From Toxorhynchites rutilus septentrionalis (Eukaryota; Arthropoda; Insecta; Diptera; Culicidae), in assembly GCF_029784135.1 (NCBI RefSeq), contig NC_073745.1, positions 98,291,105-98,355,104 on the forward strand: 64,000 nucleotides of DNA, read 5' to 3'. Position numbers and translations under genes: made by a program. Below, in pieces: positions 33,748 through 44,871 of the stretch (its first letter is position 1; every line of letters starts with the position of its first letter). The notes under the pieces were generated by a model. The model was given only the letters and a program-made list of their open reading frames with translations. It had not been told where the DNA came from and did no database searches.

Positions 33748-35585
33748 ATGGAAAATGTGAATGAACTTCCAATTGAGGTAATTTTCCAATGCTACACAGT
33801 GCTCATGTTCTTATTTGAAACAACCGCTCGTTCCCGACAGGTTCTAACGCGAATTTTTGACTATTTCGATGTGCGTGAAAGAAGACATGTCTCGGCCGTC
33901 TGCACTTTGTGGCGCGACATCCTGCATTCGGTTCGATTTCAGCGCCAATGCCGCACATTTCTCGATGGTCGTTTCGAAGAAGAGTTTACTGAGTCTGAAA
34001 AAACTGTTCTTCAAAGCTGTCGAAATCTTTCAATTATCCTTTGGGACGAGGAAAACGAATCAGTATACGATTACGAAATCGAAGACGACGCAGAAGGGCG
34101 GGAGAAGGAGGAAATTATCCCTCTGACTTATTTGTTCAATCCTACCCCGCAGCAGAATATAACAGATTTGATATTTAGCCAAAAGCTAGACCTGGAAAGA
34201 CTTGACCTTAACAGTACATTCGTGTCCTGCCGGGAAATTCTACAGGATCGATTGGAGAAATTGGAAAACCTAAAAGAATTGTCGCTCTTGTTCGATTTTC
34301 GGCCAGTTTCTAGTTCCCAAGAGGTTGATCCTCAAGTCTGGAGTATACGACACAATCGTATAGAAACACTTAGGATAGGTCTATTGGATGACATACAGCC
34401 AATAACGTTAACAGCGCCAAACCTAACTATCTTAGACCTCAAACCAAAGTGTCCCTGGATTCTGGACATAATAAGATCCTACAAGCATCAGCTTCAAAGT
34501 TTGAAAATCGATTTTCAGAATGTGGAATCGATGAGTACTCTAATGATGATGGAATTCCCCTGCCTAACACATCTAAATGTGCAGATGCTGGAAGACAAGG
34601 ACAATCAGATTCGATACGCTCGCACCCGGAATCGATTCGTCGATGAGGAGATAGAAGAACGCTTCGTAAAGGGAATGCCAAAACTGAAACAATTGCTGCT
34701 GACAAGCAACCTGATGTTCTTCCGTATTGCCAAAGCACTCGCCAAATATGCTTATCAATTGGAGGAAATCAGCCTGGAAGAGCAACAAATGGATTACGAG
34801 TTGCTTAAGGTTGTGGAGAGGATACCGAAGCTGAGAGTTAGTATCTATTCTTCATTACTCCAAGTATCTGCGTATGACTTTTTCTTTTGCTGTATTTTTT
34901 TTCCTATATTAGCGCTTGACAATGTTGCGCTGTGAGGTTATGGATTTAGGACAGGTTCATCCCACCCTTAGTTTGCCGCCCTGCCTTAGTGAGCTTGAGC
35001 TTCTCCACAGCAAATCGAACTTAGTATTCAACAAAGGCCTCGCCGGATTGAAATCGCTCAATGTGTGTGCTTGGACTTCGAAGAACCACAAAATATTACA
35101 CAAGATTTGTAAAAATCTTCCAAACTTGGAACATCTCACGGTGGCGTTCAATTCTCCGGTTAGCAGCTGTGTTTGGTGAGTTTTAGAGATGTAAAAAATT
35201 AAACCGTATTTTTTCTGTTTTTTTTTTAAAGAAATTGGAGAACACAGCACTTCGCCATCTGCATAGGTTAACCAAACTTAAAACTCTCACGATGACGAGC
35301 ATGGAGCTAAAATTGCTGCATTGGAAACATTGTTCGGTCGTTCCTAGCGTCCAGAGGTTGACATTCGAAAACTGTACATTGCATCAGTCCATGTTCCGGC
35401 CAATAGTCGAGCTGTTTCCTTCACTGAAAGAGCTCTACCTCGATAGATGTGAATTCAAATACTGTGATAACGATAACGATAGTGATAATGATGACAGTGA
35501 GGATAGAGACAATAAATCAGTAGAGCAACTGCGTGAGCTATTCCCGTTGTGTCGAGTTTCGTTCAGAAAGTGGCTCCCCATATGA
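33748..35585 (+). CDS. F-box / leucine-rich-repeat-like protein (gene 2), spliced
   Basis: Proposed exons: 33748-33777, 33841-34836, 34913-35158 (or 35175) and 35232-35585; about 540 aa. Removing the 63 bp first intron creates a textbook F-box, LPIE|VLTRIFDYFDVRERRH then VSAVCTLWRDIL, for Skp1 binding in an SCF ligase. LRR-like leucine patterns follow (LERLDLNSTFV, LTHLNVQMLED, LEHLTVAFNSP, LKELYLDRCEF), with an acidic patch (DNDSDNDDSEDRD) near the C-terminus. It ends CRVSFRKWLPI, similar to gene 1. The last intron is troublesome: the best donor (GTGAGT at 35176) gives a TGA on joining to 35232, while a weaker phase-0 GT at 35159 keeps the frame. Paralogue of the gene at 13904. Confidence 0.82.
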
Positions 35586-35683
35586 GTAAGATGTTGATTT
35601 TGAAAATATTTATTGAGAAGTACACAGTGCGTTGTTCGATCTATATCACAGCCATCGTAGGTGTAGGAAAGAGATGTGGTACA

Positions 35684-35689
35684 AATAAA
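35684..35689 (+). terminator. Polyadenylation signal of F-box gene 2
   Basis: AATAAA about 100 bases after the stop codon, with further AATAAA words to 35698. Confidence 0.6.
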
Positions 35690-35869
35690 AATAAATAAAC
35701 ATTCACCGGATTGTGTGCTTAATTCATAAGCATAAAGAAAAAGAAGAAATATATACCCCTAATATCTCCCCTTGTATTTCGATGGGCAGGTGAAACGAAA
35801 GAGTATCTTCTGGAGGAAAACATAATGAACGCCGGTATATAAACGGCCGCGCAATTTCGAGCGAGCTCA

Positions 35870-36614
35870 ACATCCTTACCTCACCCTTACCAGAAGGATG
35901 TTATCTGTCACTTTTTGCAGATGATACGGCAATCATGGTGAAGGGAAGGATGCCAAGAGAACTTAAAAACCAACTCCAGCGATGTCTTGATAGTCTTATA
36001 AAATACATGGAGGAGTGGAAATTGAAAATAAACTCAGCAAAGACTCAAGCGCTGATGTTTCTCCATAGACAGTCCGCAAAACTAATTCCTCCTGAAGACT
36101 GTACATTAACGGTTCTGGGCACCCAAATTGGTTGGTATCGCGATGTAAAGTACTTAGGAGTTGTACTTGTTTCGAAGCTTCTATTCCGATCATATGTTGA
36201 TCAAATTAAATCAAAATGTGGAACTCTGATTAAATGCTTATACCCAATAATCAATCGAAGATCAAAACTGTCCAGACCAAATAAGTTGGCAGTGTTTAAA
36301 CAAATAATTGAACCGGTAATTACATATGCATCACCAGTTTGGGAAACATGTGCAATGATGCATAAAAACAAGCTTAGAGTAGTTCAGAATAAAGTGCTTA
36401 GAATGATCACCAATGCTCCTTTTTACGCGAAAAACAACCAAATCCACGAATAGCTGAATCAACAATCATTCAATGTAACTATCATAAATAAAAAAGACAA
36501 ATTCGTTCAAAAATGTTTTGCATCTGATCACCCCCTTATAAGGGATCTTTATGTATAAATTGTAAATATTTTTAGGTTAGATTAGGTTAGGGTAGATTAG
36601 TTTAGTTTTTTAGT
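35870..36614 (+). mobile_element. 5'-truncated Jockey-like LINE with 12 bp duplication
   Basis: 745 bp starting inside RT: NILTSPLPEGCYLSLFADDT, so the catalytic FADD box is near its 5' edge. The thumb follows (VKYLGVVLVSKLLFRSYVDQ, EPVITYASPVWETC) and a stop after NNQIHE near 36453. The 3' tail is GGTTAGATTAGGTTAGGGTA-like. The exact 12 bp CGAGCGAGCTCA flanks it (35858-35869 and 36615-36626). The target lies just downstream of a TATATAA box (35836-35842), so the insertion hit a promoter-like sequence. Coding of 172 codons remains open but cannot act alone. Confidence 0.88.
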
Positions 36615-36639
36615 CGAGCGAGCTCATTCTTAACTTGGA

Positions 36640-36841
36640 CATTCTTTGTGTGGACACCGACTGGACAACATCGTTGCTGGACGGACTGGACGGCGAGGGA
36701 TCGAGTGCCTTTCTCAAGGCAAGAGGGCGGAGGTGGTAGCGCTGGAGTAGAATAGAGTAGAGTTTTCAAAGGGCCTTTCTCAAGGCTAGAGACGAATGAA
36801 CTGCAAAAGTTTAAAGTCTCTATAATTCAAGACCTTCCTTC
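36640..36841 (+). mobile_element. Hairpin-tailed SINE, near full-length copy
   Basis: 202 bp, about 95% similar by eye to 3803-4009. It starts CATTCTTTGTGTGGACACCG and ends GTTTAAAGTCTCTATAATTC plus CTTCC units. Exact 11 bp flanks CTTAACTTGGA (36629-36639 and 36842-36852). Confidence 0.88.
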
Positions 36842-36869
36842 CTTAACTTGGATGCAGAAGAGCACGCAG

Positions 36870-37115
36870 TGGAAAGCAGCAGCGGAAGAACCAACTTTTC
36901 GGACATTAGTGGAGTACAGATCGGGCACAGCAGCAGCAACAGAGGAACCGACCATTTGGACAGTAGCGGAGCACACATCGGACAGCAGCAGCAGAGGATC
37001 CAACCTTTTGGATAGCAGCGGAGTGCGCATCGGGCAGCAGCAGCAGAGTTCACTCGTACAGTAGCGGAGCGTACTTTTGGGACAGCATCAGCGGAGCACA
37101 CATCGAGCAAACGTC
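36870..37115 (+). repeat. Minisatellite with ~55 bp CAG-rich units
   Basis: About four units, each with (CAGCAG)n, a GGAACCGACCATTTGGACAG-like block and GTAGCGGAGCACACATCGG. One frame on either strand stays open through it, but composition explains this. It continues the promoter-like sequence that precedes the LINE at 35870. Confidence 0.75.
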
Positions 37116-38699
37116 AGAGCAAATGGTAGCGCGAACAATTGTAAAAACAAAAAGGCAGATGAGTAATACGCAGCAGCTCAGTGTGCGGGTGGCAAACCCG
37201 GCATTGACCCTTTGGGGCACCAAAATTCAAGAATTTTCAATAGCAATTTTTCCCCGTATTATATTTCATCTTTCAATTGAGTAAAAAATCACAGGAGGGT
37301 TATGTCCGAGACACGACCGCATAGTTGACGTAGGATTCCGTTAGGCTATCTGTTGATTTTTGATATGTTTGAACGATGAATTTGTTAAACTCTTTGATAA
37401 TGATTTGGTGGCTCTGAAAAGGGCTGTTTTGTTTGTTGTTGGGTATTGTTTATTCACTCCACCAGTGTCTATCGAGTGATAATGACAGTAATGAGGACAG
37501 AAGGATGGTAAACAGTCATTGGATGGTGCGTATCAGACAGAAGATGCCGAAGTGGAATGAGATATGATGAAAACCGCCATCTGTGACCCTAGACGAGATG
37601 CCTCCTGTGTTATGTACGGATGAAATAAAGAGAAAAAAAACTCACCAATGTAATACAAGATAATTACCAATAACGACCCCACCGTTGGTCGTAAATTTTT
37701 AATTAATTCCAACTGTGATAAGCCTCTCCACAAGATCCCACAGAAACGTATACGGTTTAAAAACATCTTCAAATTCACTGTACAATTTGAAACCGATTCT
37801 TGAAAGACCCACTTCATGATGAACTGTAAGGGTGGGTTTAGACTAGTGATATATTCATATGAAGAAATATGATGAGATTTATAGAAATCGCATCGACCGT
37901 TTACACTAGCGTGAACTTCTATAATGAATATATTCATATCTTCGGTGAATTTATTCACCTGAAGTAGAACTGCATCCAACTTTAGTGATTTCTCACCAGT
38001 GAGAAATTCACAAGCGTTTACATACGCTGAATTTATTCAAGTTATATATACATCGAATAAGTGTATCATATTTATTCTCACCCGTTTACACCTATTTTCA
38101 CGTGAATAAATCCATCTATAGCTAGATCTACTTCATGTGGTACAACGCATCAGATGTATTAAATCATAAACTTCTGGTAGGAGGTACCGTGCACTTGATC
38201 CAGTGTTTGAGTCGCACAATACTCCAGTGGGTGGGATCACCCCATAAATTGGTTTCACAGTAGTATAATGAGCACTCCATCGAGTTTGCGACAATCTCTT
38301 AACAACACACCTGTGTGGTTCAGAAACATTTCTCAACGATCAGTTCAAGCTGCAAAAAACGAGTAAACAGATTAAACAGCTCCAATAATGTCACACACTT
38401 TAGATTCTTAGCGGAATCATGTTGTCCTTATAACCCCAAAGAGTTGTCTACAAACCCTATGGACACGACTTTTTTGTTTTGCTTTCTCAACAATACCTGA
38501 ACTCCTTCATTTGATCCTGACATGGGTGGAGCGGTCGTTATAGTATGAGCGGAACTTCTAACTAAACTCTCTAGCTATAGTAAGATTGCAGCTGTTGGGT
38601 TATCACCTACGCCAACTTCTTCACCTCATTCTTCTTCTATTGAGGATCTTTACAACTTGCGAGTAAGTTTTTTAAATTAGATCGACAGACTAGATGCTG
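37116..38699. other. Mixed repeat debris with histone-type 3' end
   Basis: It contains an end-only copy of the 1.5 kb repeat (37283-37345; GAGACACGACCGCATAGTTG), a histone-type stem-loop at 37406-37426, and a stretch at 37838-38130 with repeated GTTTACAC and TATATTCAT words that looks like a MITE (left edge GGGTGGGTTTAGACTAGTG). No supported coding sequence. From ~38500 on it may be the decayed 5' part of the LINE that follows. Confidence 0.45.
37409..37424 (-). promoter_or_regulatory. Histone-type mRNA 3' stem-loop (relic)
   Basis: The - strand reads AGCCCTTTTCAGAGCC, two changes from the GGCTCTTTTCAGAGCC form, followed 15-20 bases on by CAAAGAG, like the purine-rich histone downstream element. 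No histone coding sequence is recognised upstream, so it is an orphan 3' end. Confidence 0.5.
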
Positions 38700-40296
38700 T
38701 CGCAACAAACAGGTACAAGTGCAAGTCATGTTACATTTTTATTACAACCATGGATTAGTCATCTCCCAGGCTAATTAATTGGAATGACTGCTCGCTTAAG
38801 AGTAAGGTCATCGAGTTCACTGACTTCTTAGTGACAAACAGCATCGACATAGCTATCGTTACCTAGACACATTTTAAACCGAAACTTAACTTTCGAGTTT
38901 CTAATTGTCATCTATTGAGAATGGATCGTATCGGTTCTGGTGGAGGAGTGTTGCCCTAGCCATCAGAAATGACATCAGATATCGATTTTTACCGTGCCTG
39001 AAACTCAACATCATCGAAACTATAGGAGCGGAAGTCACAACATCGATTGGGCCTATTATCGTGATCCAAACAGACGTCAGTCAGAGATGGGACGGCGTTA
39101 CTTCTCAAAAACTGTATCATCAAGCTGACACGAAGACAGTCAAAATGAAGTGACTCTAAATGATCTACAGTACGAGCACTACAGGATTCTTAGTCCGGCC
39201 ACCCCCACTCGCATTTCTCTTTCTGGAGTACATTTTACATCGATTTCTTCATTTCCCACATAGATCGTCACATCGGTGATTATATTGCCCTTAACGAATT
39301 GAGTTCGGATCACTTCCCAGTGATGATTAAACTGGGAGTAGATGTCGTAATCAGGAAGCCGCAATGTAGGTGGGACTATCATCATACGAATTGAGTGGAG
39401 TCCCAGCAGCTTATCTCCCGAAGATATCGAAGCAACAGTCAGCTCTATTCAAACTGCAGTGGATTAGGCTCGCCACATCCACATCCCAGAAACGATTCAA
39501 GTGAGTAACTCTGTTCAAATTGATTCTGTGTGGTACGGTCTGAAGTACTCAAGGCAGGGCGGCATGTGCTGACTATAGACGGCAACTCTACGTGTTGGCC
39601 GTCAACGTCAATGTCGACTTCTCGATGGCAACCCGCGCTATTACCTGCCTTCGACTCTTCAACCATCAAGCAGGTAAGACGTGCCTGGTTTTGTGATCCC
39701 TCTCCCCAGCGATAAACCGAAACCACACAAATTTCATTCATTACTTTCGGAATCTCTATCGAAGGCAGTACCAACGTACTGGAAATCGAAAGAGGAAACG
39801 ACAATATAATCAGCTAACCAAGGTTATCCAGGCCAGAATGATTGATCTCCGTAACAAAAAAATTACAAAATCAGTGAACATTACATTAGTGAACTTCCGA
39901 AAAACTCCAAGCCATTTTGGAGGCTCGTTAAAATTCTCAAGACGAAATCTAAACCTGTTCCTCCTCTTCTTCAACCTGATAATTCAGAACGATTGACACT
40001 TGCTGAAAAGGCTAATGCAATTGACAACCATTCCGGTAGTTCACACAATCTTGACCATACCATTACAAGTACATTTGAAGCTTCGGTGAATGATACTGTA
40101 ATGGCTAATGACAATGTCCATTCTGTACCTCAAGAGAATAAAATCATCTCGACTGAAGAGGTGATATCAGTTGTGCGCTCGTTGAAGAATATGAAGGCCT
40201 CCGTCTTCGATAGTATATTTAACATTGAGTTGAAACATCTTAGTAACAACTTATATAAAATTATGGCTTCTGTCTTTAACAGATGTCTATCACTTG
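38700..40296 (+). pseudogene. Decayed Jockey-like LINE (endonuclease to RT start)
   Basis: The endonuclease is visible as LINWNDCSLKSKVIEFTDFL (38775), SIDIAIVT (38840), LLRMDRIGSGGG (38908) and ELSSDHFPVMIKLG (39295-39335). It is followed by a linker with an LPKNSKPFWRLVKILKTKSK-like stretch (39890) and the approach to RT (EEVISVVRSLKNMKASVFDS, 40160-40216). Frames change at least five times and there are many stops. It is cut off where the inverted 1.5 kb repeat begins. Confidence 0.7.
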
Positions 40297-41916
40297 GCTA
40301 CTACGTCTTTCATTAAGGGTGCCAAATCAGAAAGCAGGTCACGTTTTTATGAAATAAAGTTAACGTAAATAACTATTTTTGCCGTGAACGATTTACATAC
40401 CAAACGAATCGGAAATTCCCCAAGATTTGTTTGATTTTGTTCGATTTACATACCAAACGAATCGGAAATTCCCCAAGATTTGTTTGATATGCTATACATT
40501 ACAATCCCATAGTCTGTATATGGTTTAAATTGATCAAAATTGGAAGCATTCCTATTTCCTCATACATTTGTTCTGTCCATTTGAGTGCTTTCCCGAACAG
40601 AGCTGTCACTAACGAGCAACTTATCGATGAGCATGGATCGAATGGTTTTCTCAAGGCAATGGGGGTGGTGAAGGAGGATATGAGGAAAGAGTAGAGTTTA
40701 CTAAGGGCCTTTTTGAAGGTTAGAGACGAATGAACTGAAGAAGTTTAAAGTCTCTTCAATTCAACAAGGAAAGGAAAGAAAGGCAAACTTTCAGTATCGT
40801 TTTAGATACGAAACAATGAACATCGCTTGTTCTTCCTTGTTTTGCGCCATCACATGTCTTCGTTTCGGACTGAGCTGTGGACGCGACCAAATTACTCACT
40901 CGTTGATGTCTCTGGCATTGCAATCATTGCACCAAACCGACGCCATTGAATTAATGTTTTGAACTTCATAATTGTGTGGGGAATCATCAAGATAGGCTAT
41001 CGTCAGCACACCAGGAAAATAAATGTTCTGGATATTGTCAGTGATTTGGTTTCGCATGACGGTAGGAAAACTTTCTCCACAAAGGATGACAGCTAAGCTG
41101 TTTTTAACTGGCAATATTAACAGAAAGGTTTCTGTTGAGAAGAGCGCGAAACAGAGATGAGTGTGTGTATATATAGTTGCTTCAAGCCATCGATATATGA
41201 ATATTTGTGTGCGTACGTGCGTGCTTCATAACCCGTACGTAAAAATAGTGCATCTTCGCTACGCTGAAACCTCATTTGCAATAATATATATAAACAAGGA
41301 GGGGAGATAGCGGGAGTGAATTATTTACGCTAGGGCATTAGTAATGAAACTCTGGTGAGACAAATATTCCGCCATTTTCCAAGCAGTTAACATTGTTTGT
41401 TTACTGTTATCATGAAGGCTTCGTTGGTGCCTTTGACATTGCATCAATGCATTGAACTGACGCTATGGTGGAGCAAGTATTAGGGTTGTGCACCAAAAAA
41501 ATATTTGGGGAATACCAAGTTATTCAATAAGTTATAATAAGTCATTAATGTTTTTGGGTTCGCATGCAGATAGAGTTTATTTCGCTTATTTAGTAATGTA
41601 AAGTAAATGTCGTTCTGGAATTTTGTATGTGATTTGGTTTTGCTTGCCAGTAGCAAAACTAAGGATGACAGCTGTGATTATCTCGAGCATGTATTGTTCT
41701 GCGAGCACAAGAATGAACCATCAAACAATTATCGTCAAATGATTCTACAATAAAAAAAAACATTTCAGGGCGACCAAACTGGTAGAATGGTTATTTCAAA
41801 ATTTGCGTAGCATTATAAAATAATATCCGCAGTTATAAACAAACGACTTGAATTAAACTACAGCGTAGTTCTACGTCAACAATGTGGTCGTGTCTTGGAC
41901 ACAACCTGCTATAATT
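40297..41916 (-). repeat. ~1.5 kb interspersed repeat, copy 2 (inverted)
   Basis: In reverse orientation to 33-1510. It starts with CTACGTCTTTCATTAAGGGTG and ends with GTCGTGTCTTGGACACAACC. Inside, ACGAATGAACTGAAGAAGTT (40727) is the hairpin SINE core, and ATTGCATCAATGCATTGAAC (41440) matches copy 1 near 390. A 60-base direct repeat, AACGAATCGGAAATTCCCCA, occurs twice at 40397 and 40457. Confidence 0.78.
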
Positions 41917-42006
41917 TTTCTTGTCGTGTAATCAGAGCACGCTTTCTTTACACGTCAAAAATCGAAATACAAGTCATTTAGTCGCGGTCATAAAATTGTT
42001 TTCGAA

Positions 42007-43014
42007 ATGTCGCGGATTGACTTCGAAACTAAAAAGAAAATTCTGCCCAATTGGTGCACCGAAAAGAGTATTACACACCATAAAATAGCAACAACAAAAA
42101 ATCAAAATTTGTCCAGAAAGTGTTAAAGGAATCGCCGCAATATTCGGTTATGAGTGTTCTTTCGAGGATCTCAGCAGAAGTGGACGAAACCCCGGACCAA
42201 ATAATGCCGAATTGGACCGAAAAGTTGTAAATTATGTTCAGAAGAACAGGTCTGCATCTATTTGTGATTTGGCCAAAAAGATCAAAACCAGTATTGGGAT
42301 GATTCAGCGGATTAAACAGAAACATGGTCTAAAGACCTATAAAAAGCAAAAAGTGACCAAACAAATACCGGAGCAGCAAGATCGCGCTAAAACACGAGCT
42401 CGAAAGCTATATGAGCGTATTTTGAACAAACCCAATCAGTGCATTCTCATGAATGACGAAACATACGCCAAAGAAGATTCCAGAACGCTGCTGCCGGGAT
42501 CTCAATTTTCTACCAAATCGATTGGAGAGAATGTACCTTTAGCGGATATGACTGTTGCGATGGAAAAATTCGGCCAAAAAGTGCTCGTTTGGCAAACCAT
42601 TTGCACGTGTGGCATGCGTTCGTCAACTTTTTTCATAAAAGAGACTAAAAATGCTCAAATTTATGGGGAATAATACTTAAAGAAGAGATTGCTTCCACTT
42701 TATAGAAATCACGAGGTTTCTCCTCTATTCTGGCCGGATTCGGCATCGGCACATGCCAAATCTGCTTTACAATGGTATTCGGAAAACAACATCATGTTCG
42801 TCAAAAAAGACCTCAACCCACCTAACTGTCCCCAGCTGCGGCCAATTGAACGTTACTGAGCAATTGTCAAGGTCAAGTTCATGAAGGAAGGTACAGTGTC
42901 TCAAAATATGTCAGAGTTCAAGAAGAATTGGTCTGTAGCGTCCAGAAAGTGGACAAAGACTACTGTGCAGAATTTGATGAGTGGAGTTAAATCTAAGGTT
43001 CGATCATTTTTTTA
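42007..43014 (+). pseudogene. Decayed IS630-Tc1-mariner transposase, DD36E/DD37E type
   Basis: The ATG at 42007 starts MSRIDFETKKKILPNWCTEK. After a frame change the reading is LDRKVVNYVQKNRSASICDL, then MNDETYAKEDS (first D), WPDSASAHAKSALQWYSENN (second D), and PPNCPQLRPIERY (E) followed by an in-frame stop, ending SGVKSKVRSFF. There are 36 residues between the second D and the E, one fewer than in the ITmD37E copies; the missing residue falls at HA versus HY. It also stops after NAQIYGE near 42673. The family is distinct from copies A-C. Terminal repeats were not found, so element limits are unknown. Confidence 0.85.
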
Positions 43015-43017
43015 AAA

Positions 43018-44871
43018 ATCAGCAATAAGCATGATTTTTTCATTTCATTGCTATGTAAACTTAATATTCTTTAATAAAATTCACTTTTGTAAACGCTTTC
43101 AGAACGTTTTCAGTTTTATTTTGATTTTTGAATGTTTTAGAATACTTTTCGATACACTCCTTAATCTGCTAAACTTCTGTACATATCTCACAAATTTAAT
43201 GAACAAATTGAGAGCGTGATGCATGGATTTCGGATCAAATTACCATTGACAGCGCAATGTTGGATTATTCATTTTTTTGTTTATTATTTTTATGAGATTT
43301 TCTCTTGTGTTAATTTTGAATCACATGTATTAAAAATTGTAACCGCTATAGCTGAGTAATTGGTGAAGTTAATTTGTAAGCTAGTAGTAGTTATCTGTCC
43401 TCATGTCCATATTATTCTAGGAATTATTCCATTTTCATGACATTTTTTTTGCTTCCTTTTTTTCTTTTTTGTATAAAAAAAACTTTTAAATTTCAATTAC
43501 AAAAACAGCTTAGCATTTGCTCTTATTGGTTATTCTGATTATTCGCAATACGCTACTAATAATATTGTGGCCTTACAAAACCTAAATGACTTTTTTTGTA
43601 GTTAATGAATTAATAACTGCTTAAACAATTTATTCCTACTCTCTTACTATTTCGGCATTTCTCTGTACTTCGAAGCTCGGACTCAAGGCAAGTACTTCAT
43701 GCAAACGCAAAATTTTCGAATCTCTCGCGAGAAACGGTCGCGTAGAAAAAAAATGGGGCGAAAAACGGAGAAAACTGGCGATTTCTCTCCGTCATCGCGC
43801 ACTTCAAAATTAGCTTGAGGGAATCTTTTCTCGGAAGCGTTTCTCTTGGATTGGTGTTTGGCAAATGCAATATGAAAATAATATGATCTCTGGGTTTCAA
43901 TTCGGTCCTCCGAAGGAGGCTGGCGATCCTCCTTCTTTAGAGCGAATAAAACAAGGCCTTACAAAAAAATTCTAGAAGAGAAATCCTACTTGCATAGTAA
44001 AGAATGCATAAATAATAAATATAAATAGAAAACAAAAATAACATTTGAATCATTCAGTCACGCAAACACATGCGACTCACTTCCAACCCGCTTGAACTAA
44101 TGTTAACCATAATTCTCACACGTTTTTCGATTTGAAATTAGAACAACAATTGGAGGGCTGGCGATTCTCTGCAATCGTTGGTCCGATTCCACCTGAAATA
44201 GCAGAAAAAACTAGTCCTTTCAAAGTCCCACAAGGTACAGATTGCAGATATTACCGAGAAATACGAATCCATTTCTGAAGAAGACAAACAAACAATTAAC
44301 TACAAACTCTCTCTTCGATTTTCTTTCCTATCGTTCTCAAAACAACTTTTTACATCTTGAATTCTGTTTCTATCCTAAAATATGTACAGCTTTAGATTCC
44401 ATCTACATCTTAGCTAATTCTGTTCGATTGCGGGACTACTACTTCACTTCACTTCACTGGTTTTCTTTTCTAAAAGAATTAAAAAACAAACTTTCACTAC
44501 TCTCGTGTCGCATACACACACACACATTCCTCTCTCCTCTTGAAACCTAATCATCATTGATTAGTACCGCAGTTATAGTTCTTCTCCGGGCGAAGAAAAG
44601 CAAATTTTAGCGTAAACAAAAAAAAACCAAAACGAAATATGCTTTGAACTGATTAGTAATATAGACAACGACTTTTTTCGAATGGGTCACTACCGAGGTA
44701 CCCATCACGGAATACGGCGTATTCTTCTTATCGCTCTCTCATTTAAATTACCTTCATCAGTGTTCTTCTCCAGCTGCTGCTGCGCAGTTGATTACTATCA
44801 ACCAGGGAGGGGTTAGTAAAATTTCGAGTTTCGTTCGACGTTCGTTCGTCTTCGGAAGCGGGACAGCAGTC
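43018..44871 (-). other. Probable 3' UTR and downstream flank of the spectraplakin gene
   Basis: The region directly after the - strand stop codon at 44872. It has no transposon signatures down to about 43650, unlike everything around it, which suits a long conserved 3' UTR. On the - strand an AATAAA-type signal is at about 43628 (TTTATT on +) and others at 43940-44030. Which is used cannot be told from sequence. 43018-43600 is AT-rich with nothing recognised. Confidence 0.5.

Noticed and set aside
36573..36605. GGTTAGATTAGGTTAGGGTA resembling insect telomere repeats (TTAGG)n
   Set aside because: Short, irregular and located at the 3' end of a LINE with a target duplication; it is the LINE tail.
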